This document shows, piece by piece, positions 47,269 through 57,872 of a stretch of DNA of 64,000 bases. The notes below the pieces were generated by a model. The model ran no database searches and was not told the DNA's origin. It saw only the letters and a list, made by a program, of their open reading frames with translations. This DNA comes from Lolium rigidum (taxonomy: Eukaryota; Streptophyta; Magnoliopsida; Poales; Poaceae), in the NCBI RefSeq assembly GCF_022539505.1, contig NC_061514.1, forward strand, positions 221,239,837 to 221,303,836. The letters run 5' to 3'. A program made the position numbers and the translations under genes. Each line of letters starts with the position of its first letter. Within the stretch, counting starts at the first letter, position 1.

Positions 47269-48290
47269 GTGGCAAACCCAGTGTTGGTGCCAAAGAAAAA
47301 CACTAAAGTCCTTCGCATGTGCGTCGATTTTACGTGTCTCAATAAACATTGTCCAAAGGATCACTTTCCCCTCCCGAGGATCGACCAAATTATCGACTCC
47401 ACGGCAGGATGTGAACGTCTTTCCTTCCTGGACGCGTATTCTGGTTATAACCAGATTAGATTAAAAGAAGAAGATGAAGTAAAAACAGGGTTCATCACAC
47501 CTTACGGCGTGTTTTGCTACAGAACAATGCCTTTTGGTTTGAAAAACGCGGGAGCAACATATCAGAGGATGATGCAGAAGTGTTTGGCAACACAGATTGG
47601 AAAAATGTGCAAGTATACATCGATGATGTAGTCATAACGTCAAAAAAGGGGACGACGCTGATCGAAGATCTCAAGGAAACTTTTGATAACCTCGACAGAT
47701 TCTCGCCTCAAGCTGAACCCGACGAAGTGCTCTTTCGGCGTCCCAGCAGGAGAACTTCTTGGGTTCCTAGTTTCAGCAAGAGGGATTGAAGCAAATCCCG
47801 ACAAAATACAAGCCATCGTAACAATGAGGAAGCCAACCAAGTTGAAAGAAATACAGCAATTAACTGGGCGAGTCGCAGCTTTGAGCAGATTCGTCGCCAG
47901 GCTGGGAGAAAAAGCACTACCGTTCTACGCCTTGATAAAGCAAGGGGAGAAATTCCAGTGGAACGAAGAAGCCGATAGAGCTTTCGAGGATCTGAAACGC
48001 ACAATCTCGACACCACCAGTCCTGGTGGCGCCGAAGGAAAAGGAACCTCTCCTGCTGTACATCGCAGCCACACCCCAGGTGGTTAGCACGGTGCTAGTTG
48101 TCAAAAGAGAAGAAGAAGGAAAACTCCATGGAGTGCAAAGGCCGGTATATTTCATTAATGAAGTTTTATCGCCTTCCAAACAGCGGTACCCGCGAGTACC
48201 GAAAACTAGCATATGGAGTGATTACAACGAGCAAGAAAGTTGCGCCACTATTTTTCGGCACACCCGATAATAGTAGTCAATGAAGCACCT
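47269..48290 (+). pseudogene. pol: Reverse transcriptase and first RNase H of element G
   Basis: Reverse transcriptase motifs in order: RMCVDFTCLNKHCPKDHFPL, SFLDAYSGYNQI, YRTMPFGLKNAGATYQRMM, then after a frame change VYIDDVVITSKK with the catalytic YIDD near 47609-47620. The thumb and connection region follows in the frame 47683-48270 (GELLGFLVSARGIEANPDKI), then RNase H with FALLKQ-type (FYALIKQGEKFQW) and PLLLYIAATPQVVS. Frame changes near 47620, 47690 and 48225. Confidence 0.85.
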
Positions 48291-48337
48291 CTCTCAAACA
48301 TACTGAACAATCCAGAAGCTACAGGGCGTGTCTCCCT

Positions 48338-49648
48338 TTGGGGAATAGAACTTTCCCTCGGGACATCACGTATGAAAAAAGAAAGGCAATCAAGTCGCAA
48401 GTTTTGCCAGATTTCATCGCAGAGTGGATGGAGCTGCAAAACACGGGACCCCCAGATCTGTCGAGAACTTGGACTATGAACTTTGATGGATCCAAGAGAG
48501 TAGAAGGAGCTGGCGCAGGAGTGATACTCATATCACCTGAAGGCGACAAGTTAAAATATGTCCTACGGATGACGTTCCCAAATGCATCCAACAATGAAGC
48601 AGAATACGAAGCCCTCATACACGGGATGAAGATGGCGAAAGCTTGCGGTGCAACTCGACTAAAAATCTTTGGCGACTCACAATTGGTGGCTCAGCAAGTT
48701 ATGAACCAATGTGATGCAGTCAATGATAGCATGATAGCATACAAGGAGGTGTACAATGAGCTTGAGAAGCTGTTTGATGGATGCGAGGTAAATCACATCA
48801 GCAGATTGAGCAATGATGAAGCCGACGTCCTCGCAAACATCGGGTCGCAGTGCCTTCCAATCCCGCCAGGCGTATTTTGGGAAGAAATAGCGGAGAGATC
48901 AACGAAGCCAAAGAAGATGCAGAAAAAAGCAAAGGAAGAAAAAACTTCGGCGTCTCTCAAAGAAGCCGTGGAGGACGAAGAGGACCAAGAACTTGTGATG
49001 ATGGTAGAAGTTCCTTGGATGCAAGCGTACATATCATATATCCTCAGGAAGGAAATACCCGACGATCCAGTTGCAGCAAGGCGAATTATTCAACGATCCA
49101 AAGCTTTCACAGTGGTCAAAGGGGAGTTATATAAGCGAAGTATTTCAGGCGTCTTGCAAAGGTGCGTCACACCCGAAGAAGGAAGAATAATCCTAAAGGA
49201 TGTGCATGAAGGAATATGTGGTCACCACGCAAGCAGTCGAGCTATTGCAGCCAAGGTTTTTCGGGCAGGATTTTACTGGTTGACAGCAATCGAGGATGCA
49301 AAAGAGATAGTACGAACCTGCGACGCGTGCCAGAGATTTGCCGCAAAACCGCACTCTCCGGGGGCAGAAATGATGCCAATACCATTGTCGTGGCCCTTTG
49401 CCCAATGGGGACTCGACATGGTAGGCAAGTTGCACAATGCTTTGCCAGGAGGATATGAGTACCTCTTGGTTGCTGTCGACAAATTCACCAAGTGGGTAGA
49501 AGCGAAGCCAATAAATTCACCAGATGCAGCATCGGCAATAAAGTTTGTGAAAGGCCTCGTTTTTCGGTTCGGAGTGCCTCATAGCATTGTCACAGACAAC
49601 GGCACTAACTTCACAGCTAAAGAGTTCAAACATACTGCGCAGAAGTAG
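48338..49648 (+). CDS. pol: Archaeal-type RNase H and integrase N-terminus/core of element G
   Basis: 436-codon frame. Residues about 40-170 form a second RNase H of the archaeal type: MNFDGSKRVEGAGAGVIL (D), NNEAEYEALIHGM (E), FGDSQLVAQQV (D), SNDEADVLANI (D). This extra domain marks the Tat lineage. The integrase zinc finger follows: H-H in VHEGICGHHASSRAI and CDACQRF. The first catalytic D is in WGLDMVG and the second in VTDNGTNFTAKEF. The frame ends at 49646-49648 before the catalytic E. The acidic linker EDEEDQEL separates the domains. Replication enzymes, not functional because split by the frameshift. Confidence 0.9.
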   Translation: MGNRTFPRDITYEKRKAIKSQVLPDFIAEWMELQNTGPPDLSRTWTMNFDGSKRVEGAGAGVILISPEGDKLKYVLRMTFPNASNNEAEYEALIHGMKMAKACGATRLKIFGDSQLVAQQVMNQCDAVNDSMIAYKEVYNELEKLFDGCEVNHISRLSNDEADVLANIGSQCLPIPPGVFWEEIAERSTKPKKMQKKAKEEKTSASLKEAVEDEEDQELVMMVEVPWMQAYISYILRKEIPDDPVAARRIIQRSKAFTVVKGELYKRSISGVLQRCVTPEEGRIILKDVHEGICGHHASSRAIAAKVFRAGFYWLTAIEDAKEIVRTCDACQRFAAKPHSPGAEMMPIPLSWPFAQWGLDMVGKLHNALPGGYEYLLVAVDKFTKWVEAKPINSPDAASAIKFVKGLVFRFGVPHSIVTDNGTNFTAKEFKHTAQK

Positions 49649-49656
49649 GCATTAAA

Positions 49657-50249
49657 TTGCACTTTGCGTCAGTAGGACATCCACAAACCAATGGCCAAGT
49701 CGAAAAAGCCAATGGTATCATTTGCAACGGCATTAAAAAACGTCTGCTAGGACCGCTCGAAAAGGCTCGACATACCTGGCCTGAAGAATTGCCAAGTGTT
49801 TTGTGGAGCATCCGAACAACGCCAAATACGGCGACACAAGAAACTCCGTTTTTCCTCGTCCACGGAGCCGAAGCGATATTACCAATTGAAATAGAGCACG
49901 ATTCTCCAAGAGTAACGAGTATGACGAGGAAACATCACGAAAAGCTCGGGAGGATGATATGGATGCACTCGATGAAGCTCGAGATGAAGTACTATCACGA
50001 GTTACCAAGTACCAACAAGACCTGAAGAATTACCACAGTCGACGATTGCGGCCCAGATCTTTCCAGGTCGGTGATTTGGTCTTACGGCTCAACCAGCAAA
50101 GTACCGAGAAGCTTGAGTCACCATGGTTGGGACCTTACGTCATCACGGAAGTCATCGACGGAGGAGCATACAGGATCAAGGACAAGAAGACAGGGGTTCC
50201 CGAGAAAAACCCCTGGAACGTGGCGCAGCTCAGGCGGTTCTACGCTTAG
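49657..50249 (+). pseudogene. pol: Integrase C-terminus of element G
   Basis: The frame 49657-50025 continues with HPQTNGQVEKANGII, carrying the catalytic E, and TPFFLVHGAEAILPIEIE. After a change near 49960 the second frame has RSFQVGDLVLRLNQ, SPWLGPYVITEVIDGGAY and NPWNVAQLRRFYA, ending at 50247-50249. There is no chromodomain. Confidence 0.85.
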
Positions 50250-50855
50250 AGTCGAAATATAGTCCTCCTTTGTAAAAATACAATGTACTGAAACGCCCGC
50301 GAGTTTTCAGACGCACTCTTTTCCTTTTCGGGGCACCGAGTGGGGCCGGAAAGGTTTTTAATGAGGCGGCCTCGCGGTGCTGCAATATAATAAAGATAGT
50401 GAAGATATACTTCTTATTCTTCGACACGCTCGGGGGCTTAATGCCTTCAAGTTGCAAAACATATACAATATAGATAATATAGACTTACCAAAATATTTCG
50501 CCTGGGTACAAGAACACCTCGCCAAATATAACATCGGAAGCTAACAATCATAAATATAGTGTACTCGTCAAAATTTTATTGCTTTGGTCTAAAAACCTCG
50601 CAACAAAAATATAGGACGTCACCACCAAGACACTCGGGGGCTCGTGCCCATCGACAGCAAAATATATATATCTTCTCGCAATAAGGAAAAAATCTTCGGG
50701 ATAACAACACAACATAAGCTCCAGCCAAAGGCTCGGGGGCTCGACGATCAAAAATAGAAACAATACATAAGTACAGAGTTGGCAGCTTTACAATATAGAT
50801 CATGTTTACAAAGATGTATCAACGGTGAAATTACAGCAAGAACAAAGGAGAACCT
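50250..50855 (+). other. Element G spacer after integrase with repeated CTCGGGGGCT motifs
   Basis: No gene seen. Three copies of the motif later used as polypurine tract occur at 50428-50439, 50633-50642 and 50731-50742. The antisense unit begins to the right. Confidence 0.6.
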
Positions 50856-51852
50856 TCAATGGATACCTAGCACATGGTCTATGGTTATTCGTTCATTGGA
50901 AGGACGAGTACTATGCTCAGCATAGCTACCCTTCACAAAGAACTCAGCGTCCATCCGAAGAAGTTCATCCATCATATCTTCAGCTACAGGAGTCACCAGA
51001 TCATCAATCTTGCTCATATTTCTCTTCCTCTTCGACATTTTAGCCAGGCACGTGGGAACTATTTGATTCATGGGCAATTTTGGATGGCAAATCTTTATCA
51101 TCATCGTAGCAAATCTTGCGCCAGCAGAGAGTTGAGCCCGCACAAAGCCATGGATTCGAGGAGCATCTTGAAATTTTTCCATTAATGCAGGAAGAGTTTC
51201 TGGCATCTTGTCGCGAGGAAACATGGTTCCATACACTAAAAATAAAGTCTTCGTGCAGAAGTCAAGGAAGTCACGGACCTGAGCCGCGCGATCTTGGAAT
51301 TTGACAATCTGGCGGGTACGCTCAGGAGTAACCCAAAAGTTAGAACCATGTTGTGCAGCCAGTTTGAGCAGAACATTGGCTCGAGCTTCAACACGTTGAT
51401 CTTTGGCAGCAGTATCCAAAAATGAGCCTGATACAGCAAATAAATTGTCAAGGAAGGAAAAATAGCAAAGAACAACATCCAGCATGGTTATGAGCAGGAA
51501 ACATACCTGTCATGTCCAGGCTGGCGTCAATCATTAGCTGAAGCATATAATTTTCTCGAGAAGAAGCTTCGGCAGCCTCAGCAACATCAGCATCCTTTGC
51601 AGCAATGGATTCTTTTGCTTGTTGAAGAGCAATATTCTCTCTATCGGATGCTTGTCGAGATTGTTCCATCATCGCAAGAGTTTGTTTCTTCATGGATTGG
51701 AGTTGTTGGCGCAGTTCTTGCAAATCTTGCGACAAATGTTGTCTTGAAGAACCTTCGATAAGGTTATCAATGACTAGTGTTTTCTTCGAGAAGGAGGAAG
51801 CAGGAGAAGTATCGGCAGAATAAGGATCGGCAGAGTAATTATCAAATACCAA
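50856..51852 (-). pseudogene. Second antisense unit of element G: coiled-coil protein, two exons
   Basis: The minus-strand exon 51852-51507 begins right after a good acceptor (TTTTCTTTTCCAG). It encodes a coiled coil (DLQELRQQLQSMKKQTLAMM) and ends in a GTATGT donor. The intron 51506-51428 ends in TATCAG, and the second exon 51427-50856 continues in phase with a helical C-terminal domain (KFQDAPRIHGFVRAQLSAG) and a basic KMSKRKRN patch. Because it starts at an acceptor, an upstream exon must exist, perhaps shared with the antisense gene at 52033-54748. No known enzyme motif; function unknown. Both exons are open throughout. Confidence 0.65.
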
Positions 51853-52032
51853 CTGGAAAAGAAAATTCCAATATCAAAGGATGGCACAAGACAGAATTCC
51901 ATTGATCTTCAAGAAATTTACATGGATATTACAAAGGGGTTCTTCAAAAGGACTACTAAGATAATTGTCGCCAAAGCTAATACGGCGACAATAGCTAAAG
52001 AAACAGAGAAAATAAAAAGAAGGGGCATTCAA

Positions 52033-54748
52033 CTAGACCTCCGGCTTTGATGAGCTAGGAGTTGAAGATGGCTTGATCCCGAGATAGGACAGGATTTTCT
52101 TCGTGTTGGGCTTTGCTGCCTTGATCAACGATCGCCATTTCGTTTGCTCTATCTATTCTGTGTCGCCTACTTTAGCCCAGTCGATAGTTTGTTGGCTATC
52201 AGCGACCAAGGCAACAGTGCTTTCGACAGCAACCTTCATGTTCTCCTGGCGCATCTTCAGCCCAAGATTTTCTGGTGGATTGAAGTCCTTGGCAAGAGCA
52301 AGGAAAGTCTTGGGTTCCGTTTTCTTCGGGAAGAAAAAGGGGAACAGCCGTGACAATCCTGCGTCAGCCTGTTCAATGCCTTCGCGAACTTCGGTACCAT
52401 GAAACTCAAGGACAGCGAGCGCATCAAGAAGAGGATCGTTGTCAGGATCTTCAAGCTCGAATTCTTGGTTTGTTCTACCTGTCGCAAAAATATATGTTGG
52501 TCGACAGTAAGTAAAGCACAAAATAAAAAAAATAGAGAGAGAGCTGGAACGGATTGACAAAATTACCGACAAAGCGCCGGTTTTGCGCGTTCAAGCGCTT
52601 GATAATCGCCTTTTCACGAGTAGCCTGCGCGGCTTTGTGCTCGTTCAAAGCAGTTTCGGCATCATCAAGCCTTTTTTGAAGATCTTTGACACCAGCAGCT
52701 TCTGCCTTGGCTTTATCAGCCTCTGCTTTAGCATTGCCAGCATCAAGTTCAGCTTTCTTGCGAGCCGCTTCACTTTGCTCTAAATTCTGAGTAAGCGTGT
52801 CGACAAGCTTGTTGGCTTCTGCAAGTTTATCTGCCAAAATAGTCAAGGATCGTCAAAATTGCAACAAAACAGGAGCAAGAAGTTATAAACAAGAGCCAGC
52901 AAAGAATTATTACCTTCAGTCTTGCTGGCATACTCACGGTACCCGATGAATTGGGCACCGATGCGAATAAGCTCTTTGATCATAGGCTGTCAAGGAAGAA
53001 TAAAGAAAGAAAATGTCGGTATGAAAAAATATGATGGCATAAAGAAGCAAACAGAGGAAATATAGACAGTGACAAGAAAAATAAAGAACTTACATCATCC
53101 AAGAGAGGGTTAGAAGAGCTACTCAATTGGAGGGTAGGCTCCGGGATTGTTTCAATCCTTGTCCTTTTCGGAGAAGGAACAAGGGGGCTTGAAGGAGGAG
53201 TAGGAGCGCCGACGTTTTGTTGAGGAGGCGAAGATTCTTCTCCTTCAACTGGCGTCTCCGAAATAATTAGAGTATGTGACGTACTCGTTCAAGCAGCCAC
53301 ATCAAAAGTTGGTACTTCTCCCTCATCATCACTGCGATTAAATGTTGGCAGCATAAAAAGCAAGATAGAAAAAATCTTCGAGTACAAAAAAAAAGAAGAA
53401 GTGACTTACGAACTGATGAGGGCCTCGAGGTATGGATCATAAGTTGCCTTCTGACGTGAAGGAGCAACTTCTTCGGCCTTGGAGGTGCCGGAATCTTCGA
53501 CATCATTCCTTTTCCTTTTGTTCTTGGGAGAAACAGCAGGAGGAGGAGATTGTGCCGATGCAGTGCCTTCAGAGGCAGCCTCCTTTTCAGAAGATCCCGC
53601 AGATTTGTGAGAATCTGCGGGTTCATTCATAAAAGAGGGGGCATCTTGGTTGTCGTCGGTAACAACGGCCCTTTCCTCGACTTCTTCACCTTCAGGAAGG
53701 GGAGGAAGCGAGACAAGATTGGGATGGTTCTGTACAAAAATAGGGGAAGATGTCAAAAAAGGAGTTACAAAAGATAGCGAGGCAATAACAAATCAATCGA
53801 CAAAGTTTACCTTGGGAAGCGCATTGGTAGCGCTGTACGGCTTTACACGACAAGAAGAAGGGACATGATCTCTTTTGCTGAGAGAGGAGATTTTTCGGAC
53901 AAGCGTCTCTAAGTCCTTGACCTCCAAATCTGCTGACAACCGATCTACGTCCTTGTCGCCAGCATACTTCCAGAGATGGTATTTGCGAGCCTGAAGAGGC
54001 TGCACTCTAGTTCTAAGAAAATATGCTGTGATTTGGATACCTGACAACTCTTTGCCGCGAGTATTTTGCAACTCATGGATGCGAGTCATCAAGGCCTCTG
54101 TCGATGTTTTTTCTTCCTCGGTAGCCTCTGTATCACAGGAGCGGCGGCGAAGGATTTTTTCGGCACCATCGAAAGGAGGGATGTTGTCTTCAGCACATCC
54201 ATGATTTTCCTCCTGAATGTACAACCACTTCTTACGCCACCCTTGAACTGAGTAAGGGAGTTTGACGTCGAAGTAATCGACTGTGGGGCGAACGGAAATA
54301 ACAACGCTGCCTATATTATAAGCGACATTGGGAGAGCCATTACGGCGACAAAATAAAATGCGCTTCCATAGCGCCCAGTTAGGCCAGACGCCAAGGAAGG
54401 CCTCACAAAGGGTGATAAAAATGGAGATATGGAGGATAGAATTGGGCGTGAGGTGGTGAAATTGAAGGCCATAAACAAAAAGAAATCCGCGGAGGAAAGG
54501 ATGAATGGGGGCGGAAAGACCGCGGATGAGATGGTCGATGAAACTTACCCGATACCCCATTGGAGGGGTTGGGTAGCTTTCTTCACTAGGGAAGCACAAC
54601 GCTTGGGCTTCTTGTTAATCCCTAGCTTCTTCAGGAGATTGATGTCCTGGGTGGAAATTTTGGACCCTTCCCACTCCGCGCTTCCCAGATCTGCGGCAGC
54701 CATTGACGATTCAGGCGTGCTGTGCTTGATCAACCGACGCGGTGGCAT
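52033..54748 (-). pseudogene. Antisense six-exon gene of element G (Transposase_28-like N-terminus, coiled-coil C-terminus)
   Basis: Start at the minus-strand ATG 54748 (MPPRRLIKHSTPESS). Exons: 54748-53811, 53729-53410, 53331-53094, 52986-52914, 52830-52567 and 52478-52033. All five introns (73-107 bp) have GT-AG ends and join in phase. Exon 1 carries a domain like the 'putative gypsy type transposon' family (PF04195): FHHLTPNSILHISIFITLCE, WALWKRILFCRRNGS, YFDVKLPYSVQGWRKKWLY. Exons 2-3 are acidic/Ser-Pro-rich with a KNKRKR basic patch. Exon 5 is an Ala/Lys/Glu coiled coil. The end is PSSSKPEV. Damage: a frameshift near 54590 and in-frame stops at 53291-53289 and 52155-52153. Function unknown. 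Confidence 0.78.
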
Positions 54749-54872
54749 CAACAATGGCGCAGGAATGCAGCTTGGAGAAGATGAGCTTAGGAGGTTGGGG
54801 GCGCAGAAGGAGGTTTTGCAGAGGAGAGCAGGAGAACGGCGCGAGCGGAAGTGCTCGAGGAAGAAGAAGGAG

Positions 54873-54884
54873 ATCTTATATAGA
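54873..54884 (-). promoter_or_regulatory. TATA box for the antisense gene of element G
   Basis: The minus strand reads CTCTATATAAGAT about 125-135 bp before the ATG at 54748. It fits a start near 54845 with a leader of roughly 100 nt. It faces away from the element's own LTR promoter. Confidence 0.6.
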
Positions 54885-56118
54885 GGTGCGGCGAAGCGGC
54901 GGACCGTAGGATGGAAAAAGTGTGCGGCAGATGATAGCCACGTGGAAACAAGGGTAAAAAGTATTTTAACACTGGAGAAGTTACGGTACGTGCGCCAGGA
55001 AAAGCGGAGAACGTGTGTCCCCCACTTACACGACGTGTCAACATAATGGATAATTTTGGCCCGCAGGGCAGCGGGAGAAAACTTCTCGCGATTTCTGGAC
55101 TTACAATCGTGGCTATCGTCAGCAATAACGTCACCTTGGCAGAAAGAAAAATTCGACTCAACAGTTGCATCAAAAGGCGACAAGCAAAAATATTGGAGAG
55201 CCTTTGATCAAATACAAGTTTTTGGTCAAATGCTCGGGGGCTACTTTGAAAAATGAAAAGATCAAGAAAGACAAAATAGAAATGGCGTGAGCCTATGATC
55301 AAATACAAATATTTGTTCATAGCCTCGGGGCTACTCCCATCGGGAGCGCTGTTCGCGCACCCGAGAAATTATAAAACTTCGGGAGAGAAAGAAAATATAG
55401 CGGCATAAGGCGTGGAGCCTACAACCAAGCACAAGTCCTTGGCTGTAGCCTCGGGGGCTACTCCCATCGGGAACGCTGTTCGCGTGCCCGATGAAATTAT
55501 AAAAAAGAAAGACAGAATGAAAAGGAGAAAGATAGAAGAGCAAAAGAGTATATTTCGAGTTATAAATAACTCTGCATATACTCCCATCGGGAGAGCAATA
55601 TAAGTCATCTTTGACTCAATAAAATGTGCCATTCCAACAGCCGAATAAGCACTCGACAATATATTCTCATAACGCCGAAGTTGCGATCACTTTCTGAATG
55701 CCGCAAAACTTTGCGAAGGTAAGACCCCAGATCCATTCTGTGAGGCGTGGCGCCGTCTCTGACGTCGGTTTGCTACTTTTATCCGTATCAACAGATATGA
55801 AGAAAAATCCTAACGGACGCGTTAGGTACCCGATAAATATGACTGGGACTCGACAGAATGGTAAGACCTTAAGCGGCACTCGTCGAAGTTTACACCAGTA
55901 TCCCGAAATCATGTCTAGGGACGTGATTTTGAAGTAGGTTTTTGCGGATTGCCACTAGAGCAGCTTAACTAGTACCTGATCCGTCGATGAACTAGCCCCA
56001 ACTACCATTATCCCCTGTACAATATAGAAATTTATGTGAAGAAATATAGAAAAGTTTTAAGTTGTCGAGTAAAAATAAACAGTGGAGATTTTCCCTGACT
56101 CTACGATTCAAGCAAAAT
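54885..56118 (+). repeat. Element G 3' untranslated region with imperfect tandem repeats
   Basis: The core is 55200-55620. CTCCCATCGGGA occurs at 55334, 55461 and 55581, i.e. every 120-127 bp, twice followed by the GCTGTTCGCG block, and twice preceded by a CCTCGGGGCTA or CCTCGGGGGCTA motif. An earlier unit with only the purine motif is at 55232-55243. No gene. The rest (55620-56118) is unique noncoding sequence. Tandem repeats in this position are known for Tat elements. Confidence 0.7.
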
Positions 56119-56130
56119 CTCGGGGGCTAC
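56119..56130 (+). other. Polypurine tract of element G
   Basis: CTCGGGGGCTAC directly abuts the 3' LTR start TGACATAGG, so this copy of the repeated motif is the functional tract. Confidence 0.75.
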
Positions 56131-56515
56131 TGACATAGGCATCCCCAATGGGCCTGCCGAAGATAGTACCCGGGGTTTGCTGAAGGCCCACTACTCGAAA
56201 AATAAGAAGATTCGGAAGTCCAAGATATTGTTAAGGAAAGCTAGAGTTGTAATAGGAAGCAGTATTTGTAATCTTGCGGGAGGAGTTAGAAACCTTCCCG
56301 GACTCTGTAACTTATACAATACGAATCCCTCGGCACCACCTCCTATATAAGGGGGGGTCGAGGGACAAAGAAAGCATCAAATCATTGTTCCTCAAACCCT
56401 AGTTTCATAATCGTCGAGTACTTTTCGGCTGAAACCTTCGAGATCCACTTGCCCTCTACTTCCAACTAAACCCTAGTCTACAACTTGTAGGCATTGATAA
56501 GTTAATACCTTGTCA
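56131..56515 (+). repeat. 3' LTR of element G
   Basis: 385 bp, same ends as the 5' LTR. TATA at 56342-56351. Followed by the CCTGT target copy. Confidence 0.93.
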
Positions 56516-57872
56516 CCTGTGATAAAGTCCATTCCTACGGAGTCCCACTTCCATTCTGGAATCTGCAGTGGCTGTAGTAATCCTGCAGGTCGCTGATGTT
56601 CCGCCTTGACTCTCTGACAGATATCACACTTGGCGATGTAGCTTCCGATCTCTCTCTCTTCATTCCATGCCACCAGAATTGCTCCTTCAAGTCTTGATAC
56701 ATCTTGGTACCTCCGGGGTGAATTGAGTAAAGGGTGTCATGGGCTTCTTGCAGGATGACTTGCTTCAAGTCTGAGTCCGATGGTACGCAGAGGCGTCCTT
56801 TGTACCAAAGAACTCCGGCTTCATCTACGGTGAATCCTGGTGCTTTCCCTGCAGCTATCTCGTTTCTTGATTCCGTCGATGTCGGCGTTTCCTATCTGGG
56901 CTTCCTTAATCTGGCTGATCAAGGTGGGTTGAAGTTCTATGCTGGCTAGGAATCCTTCACTAACAAGTTCCATTCTAAACTGCTCAAACTCTTGGTAGAG
57001 GCTAGGTTGTTCTTCTGTTATCATGGAGTTCAACTGACACGGCAGTCTACTCAGCGCATCTGCTACCACGTTGGCCTTGCCGGGGTGGTAGTGAATTTCC
57101 ATATCATAATACTTGATCAACTCTAACCATCTTCTCTGCCTCATATTCAGTTCCTTCTGTGTGAAGATATACTTCAGGCTCTTGTGATCCGAATAGATCT
57201 CGCAGCGATTACCCATGAGGTAATGACGCCATACCTTCAGTGCTAATACTACAGCTGCAAGCTCGAGGTCATGGGTTGGATAGTTCTGCTCATGTTGCTT
57301 CAGTTGCCTAGGCAGATAAGATATCACCTTGCCCTATTGCATCAACACGCATCCAAGACCAATATTGGAGGCGTCACAATAGACGTCAAATGGTTTGGTG
57401 ATGTCCGGCATGATCAGTATTGGGGCTGAGGTCAGTCTACTCTTGAGTTGTTGGAAGCTCTCTTCACATTTGTCAGTCCATTCGAACTTCTTGTCCTTTT
57501 TCAGCAGTTGGGTCATTGGTCGAGCGATGCTCGAAAAGCCTTCGACAAATCTGCGGTAATATCCGGCTAATCCAAGAAAAGCGCGGACCTCGGTCTGGGT
57601 TGTTGGGGCTTTCCATTCTGCAACAGTCTTGATCTTGGCGGGATCTACGGCAATTCCTCCTGCAGACAAGATATGTCCCAGGAATCCTACTTCCTTTAGC
57701 CAAAACTCACACTTGCTAAACTTAGCATACAACTGATGCTCCCGAAGGGTATCTAGGACAGCTTACAGGTGTTGCTCATGTTCTTCTTCAGACTTGGAGT
57801 AGATTAGGATGTCATCGATGAACACAATGACAAACTTATCCAGAAAGTTCATAAAGATCTTGTTCATGAGGT
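56516..57872 (-). pseudogene. pol: Element C pol, first piece: reverse transcriptase C-terminus, RNase H, integrase zinc finger
   Basis: On the minus strand: the reverse transcriptase end with FIDDILIYS near 57800-57826, a stop near 57764 (HEQHL-stop), the thumb ([18 protein letters not shown]) and RNase H start ([16 protein letters not shown]) ending at a stop at 57334. RNase H continues ([20 protein letters not shown]) at 56821-57327. The integrase zinc finger follows with H-H (HDTLYSIHPGG) and CDICQRVKAEH, and GMDFITG at the edge where element G entered. Two stops and two frame changes; dead. Confidence 0.88.

Larger units (their letters stand above)
43414..56515 (+). mobile_element. Element G: Tat-like gypsy retrotransposon with dual RNase H and antisense genes
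   Basis: 13.1 kb, short LTRs 43414-43794 and 56131-56515, exact target copies CCTGT at 43409-43413 and 56516-56520. Plus strand: gag-protease, reverse transcriptase, RNase H, a second archaeal-type RNase H, and integrase without chromodomain. The last 6.3 kb hold antisense genes and a tandem-repeat region, an arrangement known for the Tat lineage. The LTRs differ by one 4-bp indel and, by eye, seven to nine substitutions. Confidence 0.93.
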
